64,000 nucleotides of DNA from an uncultured Bacteroidales bacterium. GTDB lineage: Bacteria > Bacteroidota > Bacteroidia > Bacteroidales > UBA932. Position 1 is the first letter of the stretch. Every line of letters begins with the position of its first letter. The stretch is from positions 1 to 64,000 of the forward strand of contig UQMB01000009.1 of NCBI GenBank assembly GCA_900541925.1. The letters run 5' to 3'. Under the pieces are notes generated by a model. That model was not told the origin of the DNA. It worked only from the letters and a program-made list of their open reading frames with translations, and made no database searches. Shown piece by piece: positions 25,792 through 33,267 of this stretch. The position numbers and the translations under genes were made by a program.

Positions 25792-27153
25792 CTATGCGCC
25801 AAGCAGGAACTCCTTCATCGCCCGGATGTCGTCTTTAGGGAAACTCCGCTGCTCGCCCGAAGAGAGGTTCTTGATGTTCACCACGGCGGCCTCGGCCTCC
25901 GAGCCTCCGTTGATGGAGAGGAACGGGATGAACTTGCGGTCGGCGTAGTCAAACTGCTTCTTCAACTTGGCGGGATCCGGATAAATCTCGGCTGCGACAC
26001 CTTCCGCGCGGAGGGCCGAGGCCACAGGGAGGATGTATCTCAGCTCCTCAGCGCCCATATTGGCGAAAAGGACGGTCGTGCTGCTGCGCAGGCCCTCAGG
26101 GAACTTGTCCAGCCCGCAGAGCACATCATATATGCGGTCAGCTCCGAAACTGATGCCGACCCCGGACATGTCCGGAAGGCCGAAAATGCCTGTGAGGTTG
26201 TCATAGCGTCCTCCGCCGCAGATGCTTCCTATCTGCCAGTCGAGGGCCTTGACCTCGAAGATGGCCCCGGTGTAGTAGTTGAGCCCGCGGGCCAGGGAGA
26301 GGTCGAGTTCCACCGGAGTCTTTATGCCTGCGGCATCTATGTATCCGAACAGTTCCTCCAGCTCGTCCAGGCCCTTCAGACCGGTCTCGGAGGAGCCCAT
26401 CATGGAGCGCATCACGGCGATTTTCTCGGCAGTGGTGCCGCTGAGAGTGAGGACAGGCTCCAGCATATCCACGGCGGCCTGCGTGAGGCCCTTGCCAAGC
26501 AGTTCCTCCTTGACCGCGTCGAGCCCCGTCTTGTCGAGTTTGTCGATCGCCACGGTGATGTCCACGACCTTGTCAGGGAATCCGCATATCTCGGAGAGGC
26601 CCGTGAGGACCTTGCGGTTGTTGATCTTGAGCAGGACTCTGACATCAAGCTTCTCGAACACCTTGTCCACTATCTGCACGAGTTCCAGCTCGCACAGCTG
26701 GCTCTTGCTGCCTATGGCATCCACGTCGCACTGGTAGAACTCGCGGTAACGCCCCTTCTGCGGGCGGTCGGCACGCCAGACGGGCTGTATCTGGAAACGC
26801 TTGAACGGGAATGACAGTTCATCCCTGTGCTGCACCACATAGCGGGCGAACGGCACAGTCAGGTCATAGCGGAGACCCTTCTCGCACACCTGCGGCGTGA
26901 GAGGCTTGTCAAAATCCACCCCAGAGAACGCGTCGCCCGAGTTGAGTATGCGGAAAAGGAGTTTGTCCCCCTCTTCTCCATATTTGCCGAGCAGCGTCGA
27001 GAGGTTCTCCATCGCCGGAGTCTCGATCTGCGAATAACCATATGTACGGAACACCGAGCGGACCGTGTCAAAAATATAATTGCGGGCCGCCATCTCGCGC
27101 TGTCCGAAATCCCTTGTGCCCTTGGGGATAGAAGGTTTCTGTGCCATAGACAT
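25792..27153 (-). CDS. hisS: Histidyl-tRNA synthetase
   Basis: A 453-aa class II synthetase. The PKGTRDF motif is at 10-16. The class II motif 2 segment FRYVVQHRDELSFPFKRFQIQPVWRADRPQKGRYREFYQCDVDAIG-type follows. The histidine-specific LARGLNYYTGAIFEV motif is at about 290, and the C-terminal anticodon-binding domain ends in SGEQRSFPKDDIRAMKEFL. Length is normal for the phylum. It is divergent from sppA. Confidence 0.95.
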   Translation of the reverse strand: MSMAQKPSIPKGTRDFGQREMAARNYIFDTVRSVFRTYGYSQIETPAMENLSTLLGKYGEEGDKLLFRILNSGDAFSGVDFDKPLTPQVCEKGLRYDLTVPFARYVVQHRDELSFPFKRFQIQPVWRADRPQKGRYREFYQCDVDAIGSKSQLCELELVQIVDKVFEKLDVRVLLKINNRKVLTGLSEICGFPDKVVDITVAIDKLDKTGLDAVKEELLGKGLTQAAVDMLEPVLTLSGTTAEKIAVMRSMMGSSETGLKGLDELEELFGYIDAAGIKTPVELDLSLARGLNYYTGAIFEVKALDWQIGSICGGGRYDNLTGIFGLPDMSGVGISFGADRIYDVLCGLDKFPEGLRSSTTVLFANMGAEELRYILPVASALRAEGVAAEIYPDPAKLKKQFDYADRKFIPFLSINGGSEAEAAVVNIKNLSSGEQRSFPKDDIRAMKEFLLGA

Positions 27154-27183
27154 TTGTTTTATCTTGCGAATTTACTACTTTTG
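27153..27183 (+). promoter_or_regulatory. sppA promoter
   Basis: TTTG (27153-27156), 19 nt, TACTTTTG (27176-27183): a full Bacteroidota promoter. It leaves a leader of about 20 nt to the ATG at 27208. Confidence 0.75.
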
Positions 27184-27207
27184 GCAAAATTTACACTTAT
27201 TTATAAG

Positions 27208-28956
27208 ATGAAAGATTTTGTAAAGATGACTCTGGCCGTAATCTGCGGCCTTGTCATTATGGGAGTGCTGCTGTTCGTCCTCGGATTCGGAATGCTCGGC
27301 GCCCTGCTTGCGGCCGGCAGCTCCACCCCTCCACTCCCCAAATCAGGAGTGCTCGTCATGGACATGTCCAAATTCGTAATCGGCGAGCAGAGCCAGGATT
27401 CCAACCCTCTCGCTTCCATAAGCGGCGGCGGCGATATCCAGACCATCGGCATCTGGGATGCGGTACAGGCCATCAACTCGGCTGCGGGAGACCCGACAGT
27501 GAAATACATATATCTCAAGACGGACGGGTCCATGAGCGGGATAGCCGCTCTTGAAGAAATCCGCAAGTCCCTCGTGAAATTCAGGGAGACGAGCGGAAAA
27601 CCTGTAGTGTCATATATCGAAGCCCCGAGCACAGGAGGGTATTACCTCGCCTCGATGGCCGACAAGGTCTATATGACCTCTCACATCGGCGGCACGGCCC
27701 CTATCACCGGAGTCTCAAGCCAGATGGTGTTCCTGGGCGATCTTCTCAACCGCTTGGGTGTCAATGTGCAGCTCGTCAGGCACGGGAAATACAAGTCCGC
27801 CGGAGAGATGTACACCAAAGCCAAGTCCAGCCAGGAGAACAGGGAGCAGAACCAGAGGGTCGTGGACTCGATGTGGGACAGTCTCGCCGAGAGCATCGCC
27901 GAGAGCAGGGGCATCTCGGTGGAGGCACTGGACGACGCCATCAACAATCTGAAACTCAACCTTCCGCAGGACTTCGTGGAGTGCGGGCTCGTGGACGAAC
28001 TCATGACCCGGAACGAACTTGAGGAGAAACTGGCGGTGCTGGCAGTGAAAGACGCCTTCAAGGATGTCAGCATGATACCTTTTGCCGACTATGTCGCGAA
28101 TGTGGTCGTGCCGACAAACGCCAAACGCCAGATAGCCATCATCTACGCTGACGGCGAGATCGTTGACGGAAGCGCGAAGACGGCAGTCGCCGGAGACAGA
28201 TTCGCCTCGGTCATAGCCAGGGTAAGGGCCGACTCCACAATCAAGGCCGTAGTGCTCCGCGTCAACTCCCCTGGAGGAAGCGTCCTCGCCTCGGAGAAGA
28301 TAAAGAGCGAGCTCGACCTTCTGCAGAAAGACAAGCCTGTCGTGGCGTCATACGGCGAGTACGCCGCCTCGGGCGGGTATTGGATCTCCAACGGAAGCAA
28401 TGTGATATTTTCCGACGCCACCACCCTCACCGGCTCCATCGGAGTGTTCGGGCTCATCCCTGACTTCTCCAAGACAGCCAAGGATGTCCTTCATGTCGGG
28501 GTAGAGAGCGTAAGTTCACACAAGCACGGAGACATGTTCGGTCTGATGAGACCGTTCGACCAGAGCGAATACGCCTACATGACCCGGTCCATCGAGGGCA
28601 TCTATGACAGGTTCATCTCCATAGTCTCCGACAACCGCCAGCTCTCCAGGGAGGAGGTTGACGGAATCGCTCAGGGGCGCGTGTGGACCGGCGCCGACGC
28701 CCTGCCGGTGAAACTCGTGGATGAGATAGGGACGCTTGAGGACGCTGTGAACTATGCAGCGTCAATCGCCGGCGACCCTGATCTGGGCAACTGGTCGGTA
28801 TGCGGCTATCCGCGTCCGCAGACGATGATGGAGAGAGTCCTGTCAATGGTCGGCGGATATGGCCAGAGCGACGAGGCCATCCTGCTGTCCAGGCTCAAGG
28901 ACTGCACAAGCGCCAAGGTTCTCGCAAGGATGGACAGCCAGATCAAGGTCCGCTGA
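27208..28956 (+). CDS. sppA: Signal peptide peptidase SppA (67-kDa type)
   Basis: A 582-aa membrane-anchored serine-lysine peptidase. One N-terminal membrane segment (MTLAVICGLVIMGVLLFVLGFGMLGALLAA) precedes two tandem ClpP-fold domains. The first carries the catalytic-Lys region VRHGKYKSAGEMY; the second has VNSPGGSVLASEKI and the nucleophile segment EYAASGGYWIS. The ATG at 27208 is 24 nt after the -7 box; an in-frame extension upstream overlaps hisS and is rejected. It degrades leftover signal peptides in the inner membrane. Confidence 0.93.
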   Translation: MKDFVKMTLAVICGLVIMGVLLFVLGFGMLGALLAAGSSTPPLPKSGVLVMDMSKFVIGEQSQDSNPLASISGGGDIQTIGIWDAVQAINSAAGDPTVKYIYLKTDGSMSGIAALEEIRKSLVKFRETSGKPVVSYIEAPSTGGYYLASMADKVYMTSHIGGTAPITGVSSQMVFLGDLLNRLGVNVQLVRHGKYKSAGEMYTKAKSSQENREQNQRVVDSMWDSLAESIAESRGISVEALDDAINNLKLNLPQDFVECGLVDELMTRNELEEKLAVLAVKDAFKDVSMIPFADYVANVVVPTNAKRQIAIIYADGEIVDGSAKTAVAGDRFASVIARVRADSTIKAVVLRVNSPGGSVLASEKIKSELDLLQKDKPVVASYGEYAASGGYWISNGSNVIFSDATTLTGSIGVFGLIPDFSKTAKDVLHVGVESVSSHKHGDMFGLMRPFDQSEYAYMTRSIEGIYDRFISIVSDNRQLSREEVDGIAQGRVWTGADALPVKLVDEIGTLEDAVNYAASIAGDPDLGNWSVCGYPRPQTMMERVLSMVGGYGQSDEAILLSRLKDCTSAKVLARMDSQIKVR

Positions 28957-29056
28957 CTCTGCTGAGTCTGCCGGGGTCTGCTGATTCTGCTGACTCGAAT
29001 AGGACCAGGCAGAGTCTCGCAGGGGTCGGTAGAGTCTGGCAGAGTCCGGTAGAGTT
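28957..29056. repeat. Inverted arrays of a 10-nt CAGAGTC-type repeat
   Basis: TCTGCTGA(G/T/C)-type units fill about 28957-28997, and GGYAGAGTYY units with a 10-nt period fill about 29008-29054. The two halves are roughly reverse-complementary and could form a long hairpin just downstream of the sppA stop. Not a CRISPR: units are far too short and have no spacers. Confidence 0.5.
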
Positions 29057-29067
29057 TGGCATGAAAA

Positions 29068-29099
29068 TTTGCTTTTTAAAAAAAATCGCCTTACCTTTG
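29068..29099 (+). promoter_or_regulatory. Promoter of tRNA-fMet
   Basis: TTTG (29068-29071), 20 nt, TACCTTTG (29092-29099). It is 10 nt ahead of the mature tRNA start. Confidence 0.75.
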
Positions 29100-29109
29100 C
29101 ACTCAACAT

Positions 29110-29185
29110 CGCGGGGTAGAGCAGTTGGTAGCTCGTCGGGCTCATAACCCGGAGGCCAGAGGTTCGAGTCCTCTCCCCGCTACCA
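29110..29185 (+). tRNA. Initiator tRNA-fMet (CAT)
   Basis: A 76-nt cloverleaf with encoded CCA. The anticodon stem is TCGGG-CTCATAA-CCCGG, whose three consecutive G-C pairs are the initiator hallmark. The first acceptor pair is mismatched (C1 against T72), and the D-stem has A11-T24, the other initiator features. The T loop GGTTCGAGTCC is normal. It is a single gene with its own promoter and terminator. Confidence 0.95.
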
Positions 29186-29189
29186 GTTC

Positions 29190-29226
29190 AAGCGGTCGGC
29201 TGATATAGCCGGCCGCTTCGCTTTTG
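29190..29226 (+). terminator. Terminator of tRNA-fMet
   Basis: AAGCGGTCGGCT-ATAT-AGCCGGCCGCTT (one G-T pair), followed by CGCTTTT. Confidence 0.8.
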
Positions 29227-29358
29227 GCCTAATAGACATTTCTGGTTATGAATTACCCTCGCTTTTGGCGTCATCAGCCGAAAATCAGGTTACGGCCGTC
29301 ACCAACCACTTATGTCCACATTACCCTTTTCGTATTCCGGGACACGGCCGTCAATTAT

Positions 29359-29392
29359 GTAAGCTGCAAAAAATAAGTTGCCGCAGATTTGG
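29359..29392. repeat. Truncated end of the 159-bp inverted-repeat element
   Basis: 34 bp matching the left end of copies A and B, starting GTAAGCTGCAAAAAATAAG and ending before the arm continues. It shares the terminal GTAAGC with the outer end of copy B, whereas copy A has GTAATC. Confidence 0.7.
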
Positions 29393-29503
29393 GGTTCCGC
29401 TCACACCTGAACGCATCCTTGGCCGGCTGGTCGGACTATGGAGCATCCGCCGGCACGTGGCCGCGCCGCCACAACGCCACACCACCTCGCAAGAAACTAC
29501 ATG

Positions 29504-29724
29504 GCACCCGCCCCTGCCAGGTGTGAGCCGTTTTCGGCATTTCCGCTGCGACCTGGACCGTCCACCTGCCTCGCATAGCTCTCTGCGGCGCCCGCTCCTG
29601 CCAGGTGTGAGCCATTTCCGGCGTTTCCGCTGCTACCTGGACCGTCCACCTGCCCCGCATGGCTCTCTGCCGCACCCGCCTCCGCCAGGTATGAGCCTAT
29701 TCTGGCGTTTCCGCTGCCACCTGG
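29504..29724. repeat. 84-bp tandem repeat, about 2.7 copies
   Basis: Unit copies begin at about 29501, 29585 and 29669; the shared core CCAGGTRTGAGCC recurs at 29517, 29601 and 29685. The period is divisible by three, so every frame reads as a 28-residue repeat, which creates convincing-looking but probably false ORFs. Confidence 0.8.
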
Positions 29725-29828
29725 GCAATCTCGTTTGCGCACCTGTCCGTGGAACATTCGCCGTCGCGTGGAACATCGCGGTGCGCACCAGGGGCGTTTT
29801 CACTCACCGCACCGGTTTTCAGAAGCTC

Positions 29829-29914
29829 GCGTGCGCAGAAAGGGGCCTGGTGCGCACGGGCCGACCTCGCCAAACCCATACGATACAGAAGACGACCCTG
29901 TGGCGTACGCAAAG
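29829..29914. repeat. Dispersed intergenic repeat, copy 2
   Basis: Homologous to 5243-5329: two units (GTGCGCAGAAA...GTGCGCACG, then ATACAGAAGACG...GGCGTACG) with the shared spacer ACGGGCCGACCTCGCC. The first unit forms a GTGCGCA/TGCGCAC hairpin. Confidence 0.4.
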
Positions 29915-30000
29915 CACATAACGTCTCCCGTAACTGCACTGGCTGGCGCGGCGGAGCGTCAGCAGGTGGGAACAGGTGGCGGTAGCACATATCGGCGGGG

Positions 30001-30083
30001 GCAGGCGGCAGCAAGCAAGGACATGTGCAGGCAGGAACAAGCGGGAAGAGGAGCAGGCGTCAGCAAGCAAGGACATGCGCAGG
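30001..30083. repeat. 31-bp direct repeat, 52-bp period
   Basis: GCAGGCGGCAGCAAGCAAGG... at 30001-30031 and 30053-30083, differing at three positions. Confidence 0.6.
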
Positions 30084-30185
30084 TGTAATCAGAGACAGGC
30101 AGAAGGCGGGAACGGACAGACGGAGCGGGAGCAGGCAGAAACGGGCAAGCGCAGGCAGGCGCCATTTTATGCCGAGCATACAACA

Positions 30186-30215
30186 AGGAGGGCCGGCCAA
30201 ACGGCCAGCCCTCCT
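30186..30215. terminator. Strong hairpin, possible pnp terminator
   Basis: AGGAGGGCCGGCC-AAAC-GGCCAGCCCTCCT. On the minus strand, the direction of pnp, it is followed by TTGTTGT, a weak U-run. It lies about 220 nt after the pnp stop, beyond the inserted element. Confidence 0.45.
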
Positions 30216-30275
30216 AACGCCAGGAAGCCAAGTCGAAAAGTCAAGCGGCTTCCCCTATGTCGGTGAAGAGACCAG

Positions 30276-30434
30276 GTAATCGTTAAAAAACAAGTTGCAT
30301 CACCTTAGGCAATCTTTTTGGTCAATATTCCTCTTTTCATCAGTCATGTGCCGGTGGCACACTCCTTCTTCAAAAAGAAATCTATCCTCAAAAATCTTTG
30401 CCGAATCTGCGGCAACTTATTTTTTGCCGCTTAC
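30276..30434. repeat. 159-bp inverted-repeat element (MITE-like), copy B
   Basis: Same length as copy A (4476-4634) in reverse orientation, with over 90 percent identity by eye. The central hairpin loop is inverted relative to copy A (GCCACCGGC against GCCGGTGGC). Its last base is also the last base of the pnp stop codon (TAG at 30436-30434), so it abuts the gene exactly. Confidence 0.8.
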
Positions 30435-32815
30435 TAGAACACCTCTTCGACACTCTCTTTGTAGTCATCGGCCTGCGGAGCAGGTGCATCGGCGCGAGGG
30501 CCTTCGCTGCGGCGAGGACGGTCATCCCTGCGCTCACGACGGTCTCCGCCTCTGCGGTCATCACGACGCTCGCGGCGGTCTCCGCCACGACGGTCGTCCC
30601 TGCGGTCACCACCTCTGCGATCATCCCTTCCGCGGTCTCCGCCGCGAGGACGGCGCTCCGGCTCGACATAGCCCTCAGGCTTCTCTGTCAGCGCACGCAT
30701 AGAGAGGCGCATCTTGCCGGTCTTAGGATCAACCTCAAGCAGCTTGACATCGACCTCATCGCCGACCTTCAGCACATCCTCCACATTCTCGGTCTTGTTC
30801 CAAGCAATCTCGGACACATGCAGGAGTCCCTCCTTGCCAGGAAGAATCTCGATGAAAGCGCCGAACTCAAGGATGGAAACCACCTTGCCGTGGTATACCT
30901 TGCCGACCTCAGGCACAGCGCAGATGCCCTTGATCCACTCGAGAGCCTTCTGCATGTTCTCCTTGTTGTCGGAAGCGACATCCACAACGCCCTCGGTGAG
31001 GTTGGTGCCCGGTATAGGCTGCTCGTCGATGGTGATGGTGGTGCCGGTCTCCTTCTGGATCTTCTGGATGGTCTCGCCTCCCTTGCCGATCACGGCTCCG
31101 ATGAACTCGGCCGCGATGCGGATCTGCTCGATACGAGGGACGAACGGCTTGTAGTCCTCACGAGGAGCGCTGATGGTCTTGAGCATCTCGCCCATGATGT
31201 GCATACGGCCCTGGCGCGCCTGCTCAAGAGCCTTGGCGAGCACCTCGTATGAGAGGCCGTTGACCTTGATGTCCATCTGGGTGGCTGTGATACCGTCTGC
31301 GGTACCTGTCACCTTGAAGTCCATGTCTCCGAGGTGATCCTCGTCCCCGAGGATATCGGTGAGGATGGCATAGCGGTCGTTAGGGTGGAGTTCATCGGTG
31401 ATGAGACCCATGGCGACGCCGGCCACCGGCTTGCGGATCTTCACGCCGGCATCCATCAGCGCGAGGCAGCCGCCGCACACTGAAGCCATAGAAGAAGAGC
31501 CGTTGGACTCAAGTATATCTGAAACCACGCGAACTGCGTAAGGATTCTCCGGAGCGAGAGGGACCACTGGCTTGAGGGCCCTCATGGCAAGGTTGCCGTG
31601 ACCGATTTCACGACGCCCCACACCCCTCTGCGGCTTGGCCTCGCCGGTAGCGAACGGAGGGAAGTTGTAGTGAAGCACGAACTGCTGGTCGTCCTGGATG
31701 AGCACCTCGTCGGTCTCCTTCATATCCATCTTGGTGCCGAGGGTGACGGTCGCGAGAGACTGCGTCTCACCACGGGTGAAGATGGCTGAACCGTGGGCGC
31801 AAGGAAGATAATCCACCTCACACCAGATAGGACGCACCTGGTCGCAAACACGGCCGTCCAGGCGGACGCCTTCGTCGAGGATCATGTTGCGCATGGCCTC
31901 TTTCTCCTCGGCATGATAATACCTCTCCACGAGAGGAGTCTTCTCTTCGAGCTGCTCCTCAGGAATAGTGGCGAGGAACTCCTCCTTGATGGCCTTGAAA
32001 CCGGCCTCGCGCTCCTTCTTAGGTTTGGCGGCCTTGGCGAGGGCGTAGCACTTGTCGTAGCAGAAATCGTGAACGGACTTCTTGAGCTCCTCATCCTCCA
32101 CATCGTGAGGATAGTCACGCTTGTTGACGTCGGTGCCGAGCTCCTTCATGAGCTCTTTCTGCACGCGGCAATGCTTCTTTATCTCCTCATGGGCAAACTT
32201 GATGGCTTCGAGCATATCGTGCTCGCTCACCTCGTTCATCTCGCCCTCCACCATCATGATGTTCTCCTCGGTGGCGGCCACCATAAGTTCGAGGTCGGAA
32301 TCCTTCATCTGCGAGAAGGTAGGGTTGATCACGAACTCGCCGTTGACGCGGCTGACGCGGACCTCAGATATAGGGCCTCCGAAAGGAAGGTCGGAAGAAG
32401 CCAGGGCGCATGAAGCCGCAAGTCCTGCGAGCGCATCCGGCTGAATGTCCTTCTCCGCTGATATGAGGGTCACGTTGACGAAAACCTCAAGGTGGAAATC
32501 ATCCGGCCAGAGAGGGCGGATAGGGCGGTCGATCAGGCGGGAGATGAGAACCTCATAATCGCTTGACTTGCCTTCCCTCTTCATGAATCCGCCGGGGAAA
32601 CGTCCCGCGGAATAATACTTTTCTTTATAATCGACCGTAAGCGGCATGAAGTCGGTTCCTTCCTTGACTTCCTCCGCGCAGGTCACGGTGGCGAGAAGCA
32701 TAGTGCCACCCATCTTGACTACGGCTGATCCTGCTGCCTGCTTCGCGAGCTTGCCGGTCTCTATCTCGATGACGCGACCGTCAGAAAGCTCAATTCTTTT
32801 GTTGATGATATTCAT
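30434..32815 (-). CDS. pnp: Polynucleotide phosphorylase
   Basis: A 793-aa 3'-5' phosphorolytic exoribonuclease. The ATG at 32815 begins MNIINKRIELSDGRVIEIETG; a longer frame upstream crosses the rpsO terminator. Two RNase PH domains, a KH domain (RIAAEFIGAVIGKGGETIQKIQKETGTTITID) and an S1 domain (GKVYHGKVVSILEFGAFIEILPGKEGLLHVSEI) are present. The final 73 residues are an RGG/RDD-rich tail, then an acidic end (ADDYKESVEEVF). Normal PNPase lacks such a long Arg-rich tail in most phyla. It is downstream of rpsO. Confidence 0.96.
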   Translation of the reverse strand: MNIINKRIELSDGRVIEIETGKLAKQAAGSAVVKMGGTMLLATVTCAEEVKEGTDFMPLTVDYKEKYYSAGRFPGGFMKREGKSSDYEVLISRLIDRPIRPLWPDDFHLEVFVNVTLISAEKDIQPDALAGLAASCALASSDLPFGGPISEVRVSRVNGEFVINPTFSQMKDSDLELMVAATEENIMMVEGEMNEVSEHDMLEAIKFAHEEIKKHCRVQKELMKELGTDVNKRDYPHDVEDEELKKSVHDFCYDKCYALAKAAKPKKEREAGFKAIKEEFLATIPEEQLEEKTPLVERYYHAEEKEAMRNMILDEGVRLDGRVCDQVRPIWCEVDYLPCAHGSAIFTRGETQSLATVTLGTKMDMKETDEVLIQDDQQFVLHYNFPPFATGEAKPQRGVGRREIGHGNLAMRALKPVVPLAPENPYAVRVVSDILESNGSSSMASVCGGCLALMDAGVKIRKPVAGVAMGLITDELHPNDRYAILTDILGDEDHLGDMDFKVTGTADGITATQMDIKVNGLSYEVLAKALEQARQGRMHIMGEMLKTISAPREDYKPFVPRIEQIRIAAEFIGAVIGKGGETIQKIQKETGTTITIDEQPIPGTNLTEGVVDVASDNKENMQKALEWIKGICAVPEVGKVYHGKVVSILEFGAFIEILPGKEGLLHVSEIAWNKTENVEDVLKVGDEVDVKLLEVDPKTGKMRLSMRALTEKPEGYVEPERRPRGGDRGRDDRRGGDRRDDRRGGDRRERRDDRRGGDRRERRDDRPRRSEGPRADAPAPQADDYKESVEEVF

Positions 32816-32840
32816 TACTGTTTTTCTTAACGTCCTTTCC

Positions 32841-32873
32841 AAAAAAGGGATGGCCCCTTCAGGAACCATCCCC
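32841..32873 (-). terminator. rpsO terminator
   Basis: On the minus strand GGGATGG...CCATCCC followed by TTTTTT. It sits between the rpsO stop and the pnp start, so pnp expression must come from readthrough or another promoter. Confidence 0.8.
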
Positions 32874-32891
32874 GGATCTTCCCTATCTTGA

Positions 32892-33167
32892 CTATCGGCG
32901 GAGACCGAGCTCCTTGACGATATTCCTGTATCTCTCGATGTCTACTTTCTGGAGGTAATCCAGAACCTGACGTCTCTTACCTACAAGGCGGAGAAGTGAA
33001 CGGCGGGTGACAACATCCTTCTTGTTCTTCTTCACATGCTCGGTAAGGTGAGCGATACGGTAGGAAAATAAAGCAACTTGACTCTCTGGTGAGCCGGTGT
33101 CCTTATTAGACTTCCCGTACTTCGCGAAAATCTCTTGCTTCTTCTCAGGCATCAAATATTCAGCCAT
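32892..33167 (-). CDS. rpsO: Small ribosomal subunit protein S15
   Basis: A 91-aa protein with the S15 core GSPESQVALFSYRIAHLTEHVKKNKKDVVTRRSLLRLVGKRRQVLDYLQKVDIERYRNIVKELGLRR. The family is 88-91 aa. It lies beside pnp, as in most bacteria. Promoter at 33228-33259. Confidence 0.98.
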   Translation of the reverse strand: MAEYLMPEKKQEIFAKYGKSNKDTGSPESQVALFSYRIAHLTEHVKKNKKDVVTRRSLLRLVGKRRQVLDYLQKVDIERYRNIVKELGLRR

Positions 33168-33227
33168 CTTAGCAAAAAATTAAATGTTAATATTTCAAAT
33201 TCTCCGCCCACAAAAAGACGAAGCCTG

Positions 33228-33259
33228 CAAATATACGCAAATTTTCGGCACTGTCCAAA
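33228..33259 (-). promoter_or_regulatory. rpsO promoter
   Basis: Minus-strand TTTG (33259-33256), 20 nt, TATATTTG (33235-33228). It leaves a leader of about 60 nt. Confidence 0.75.
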
Positions 33260-33267
33260 TTATACCC

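Larger units (their letters stand above)
29227..30275. other. 1-kb gene-free, repeat-rich stretch
   Basis: No frame has recognisable protein sequence. It holds a truncated end of the 159-bp element (29359), three 84-bp tandem units, a dispersed repeat (29829-29914), a 31-bp direct repeat (30001 and 30053) and a strong hairpin (30186-30215). It is GC-rich except near its edges. Confidence 0.6.

Noticed and set aside
29504..29724. CRISPR array
   Set aside because: Units are contiguous 84-bp repeats without spacers, with no cas genes in the window.
29265..29921. 218-aa frame with 28-residue repeats
   Set aside because: The repeat comes from the 84-bp DNA period. There is no plausible start, promoter or family match, and it runs through the truncated element end.
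30295..30702. Plus-strand frame opposite the pnp tail
   Set aside because: Begins in the inverted-repeat element and continues antisense to the Arg-rich end of pnp; a shadow of real sequence.
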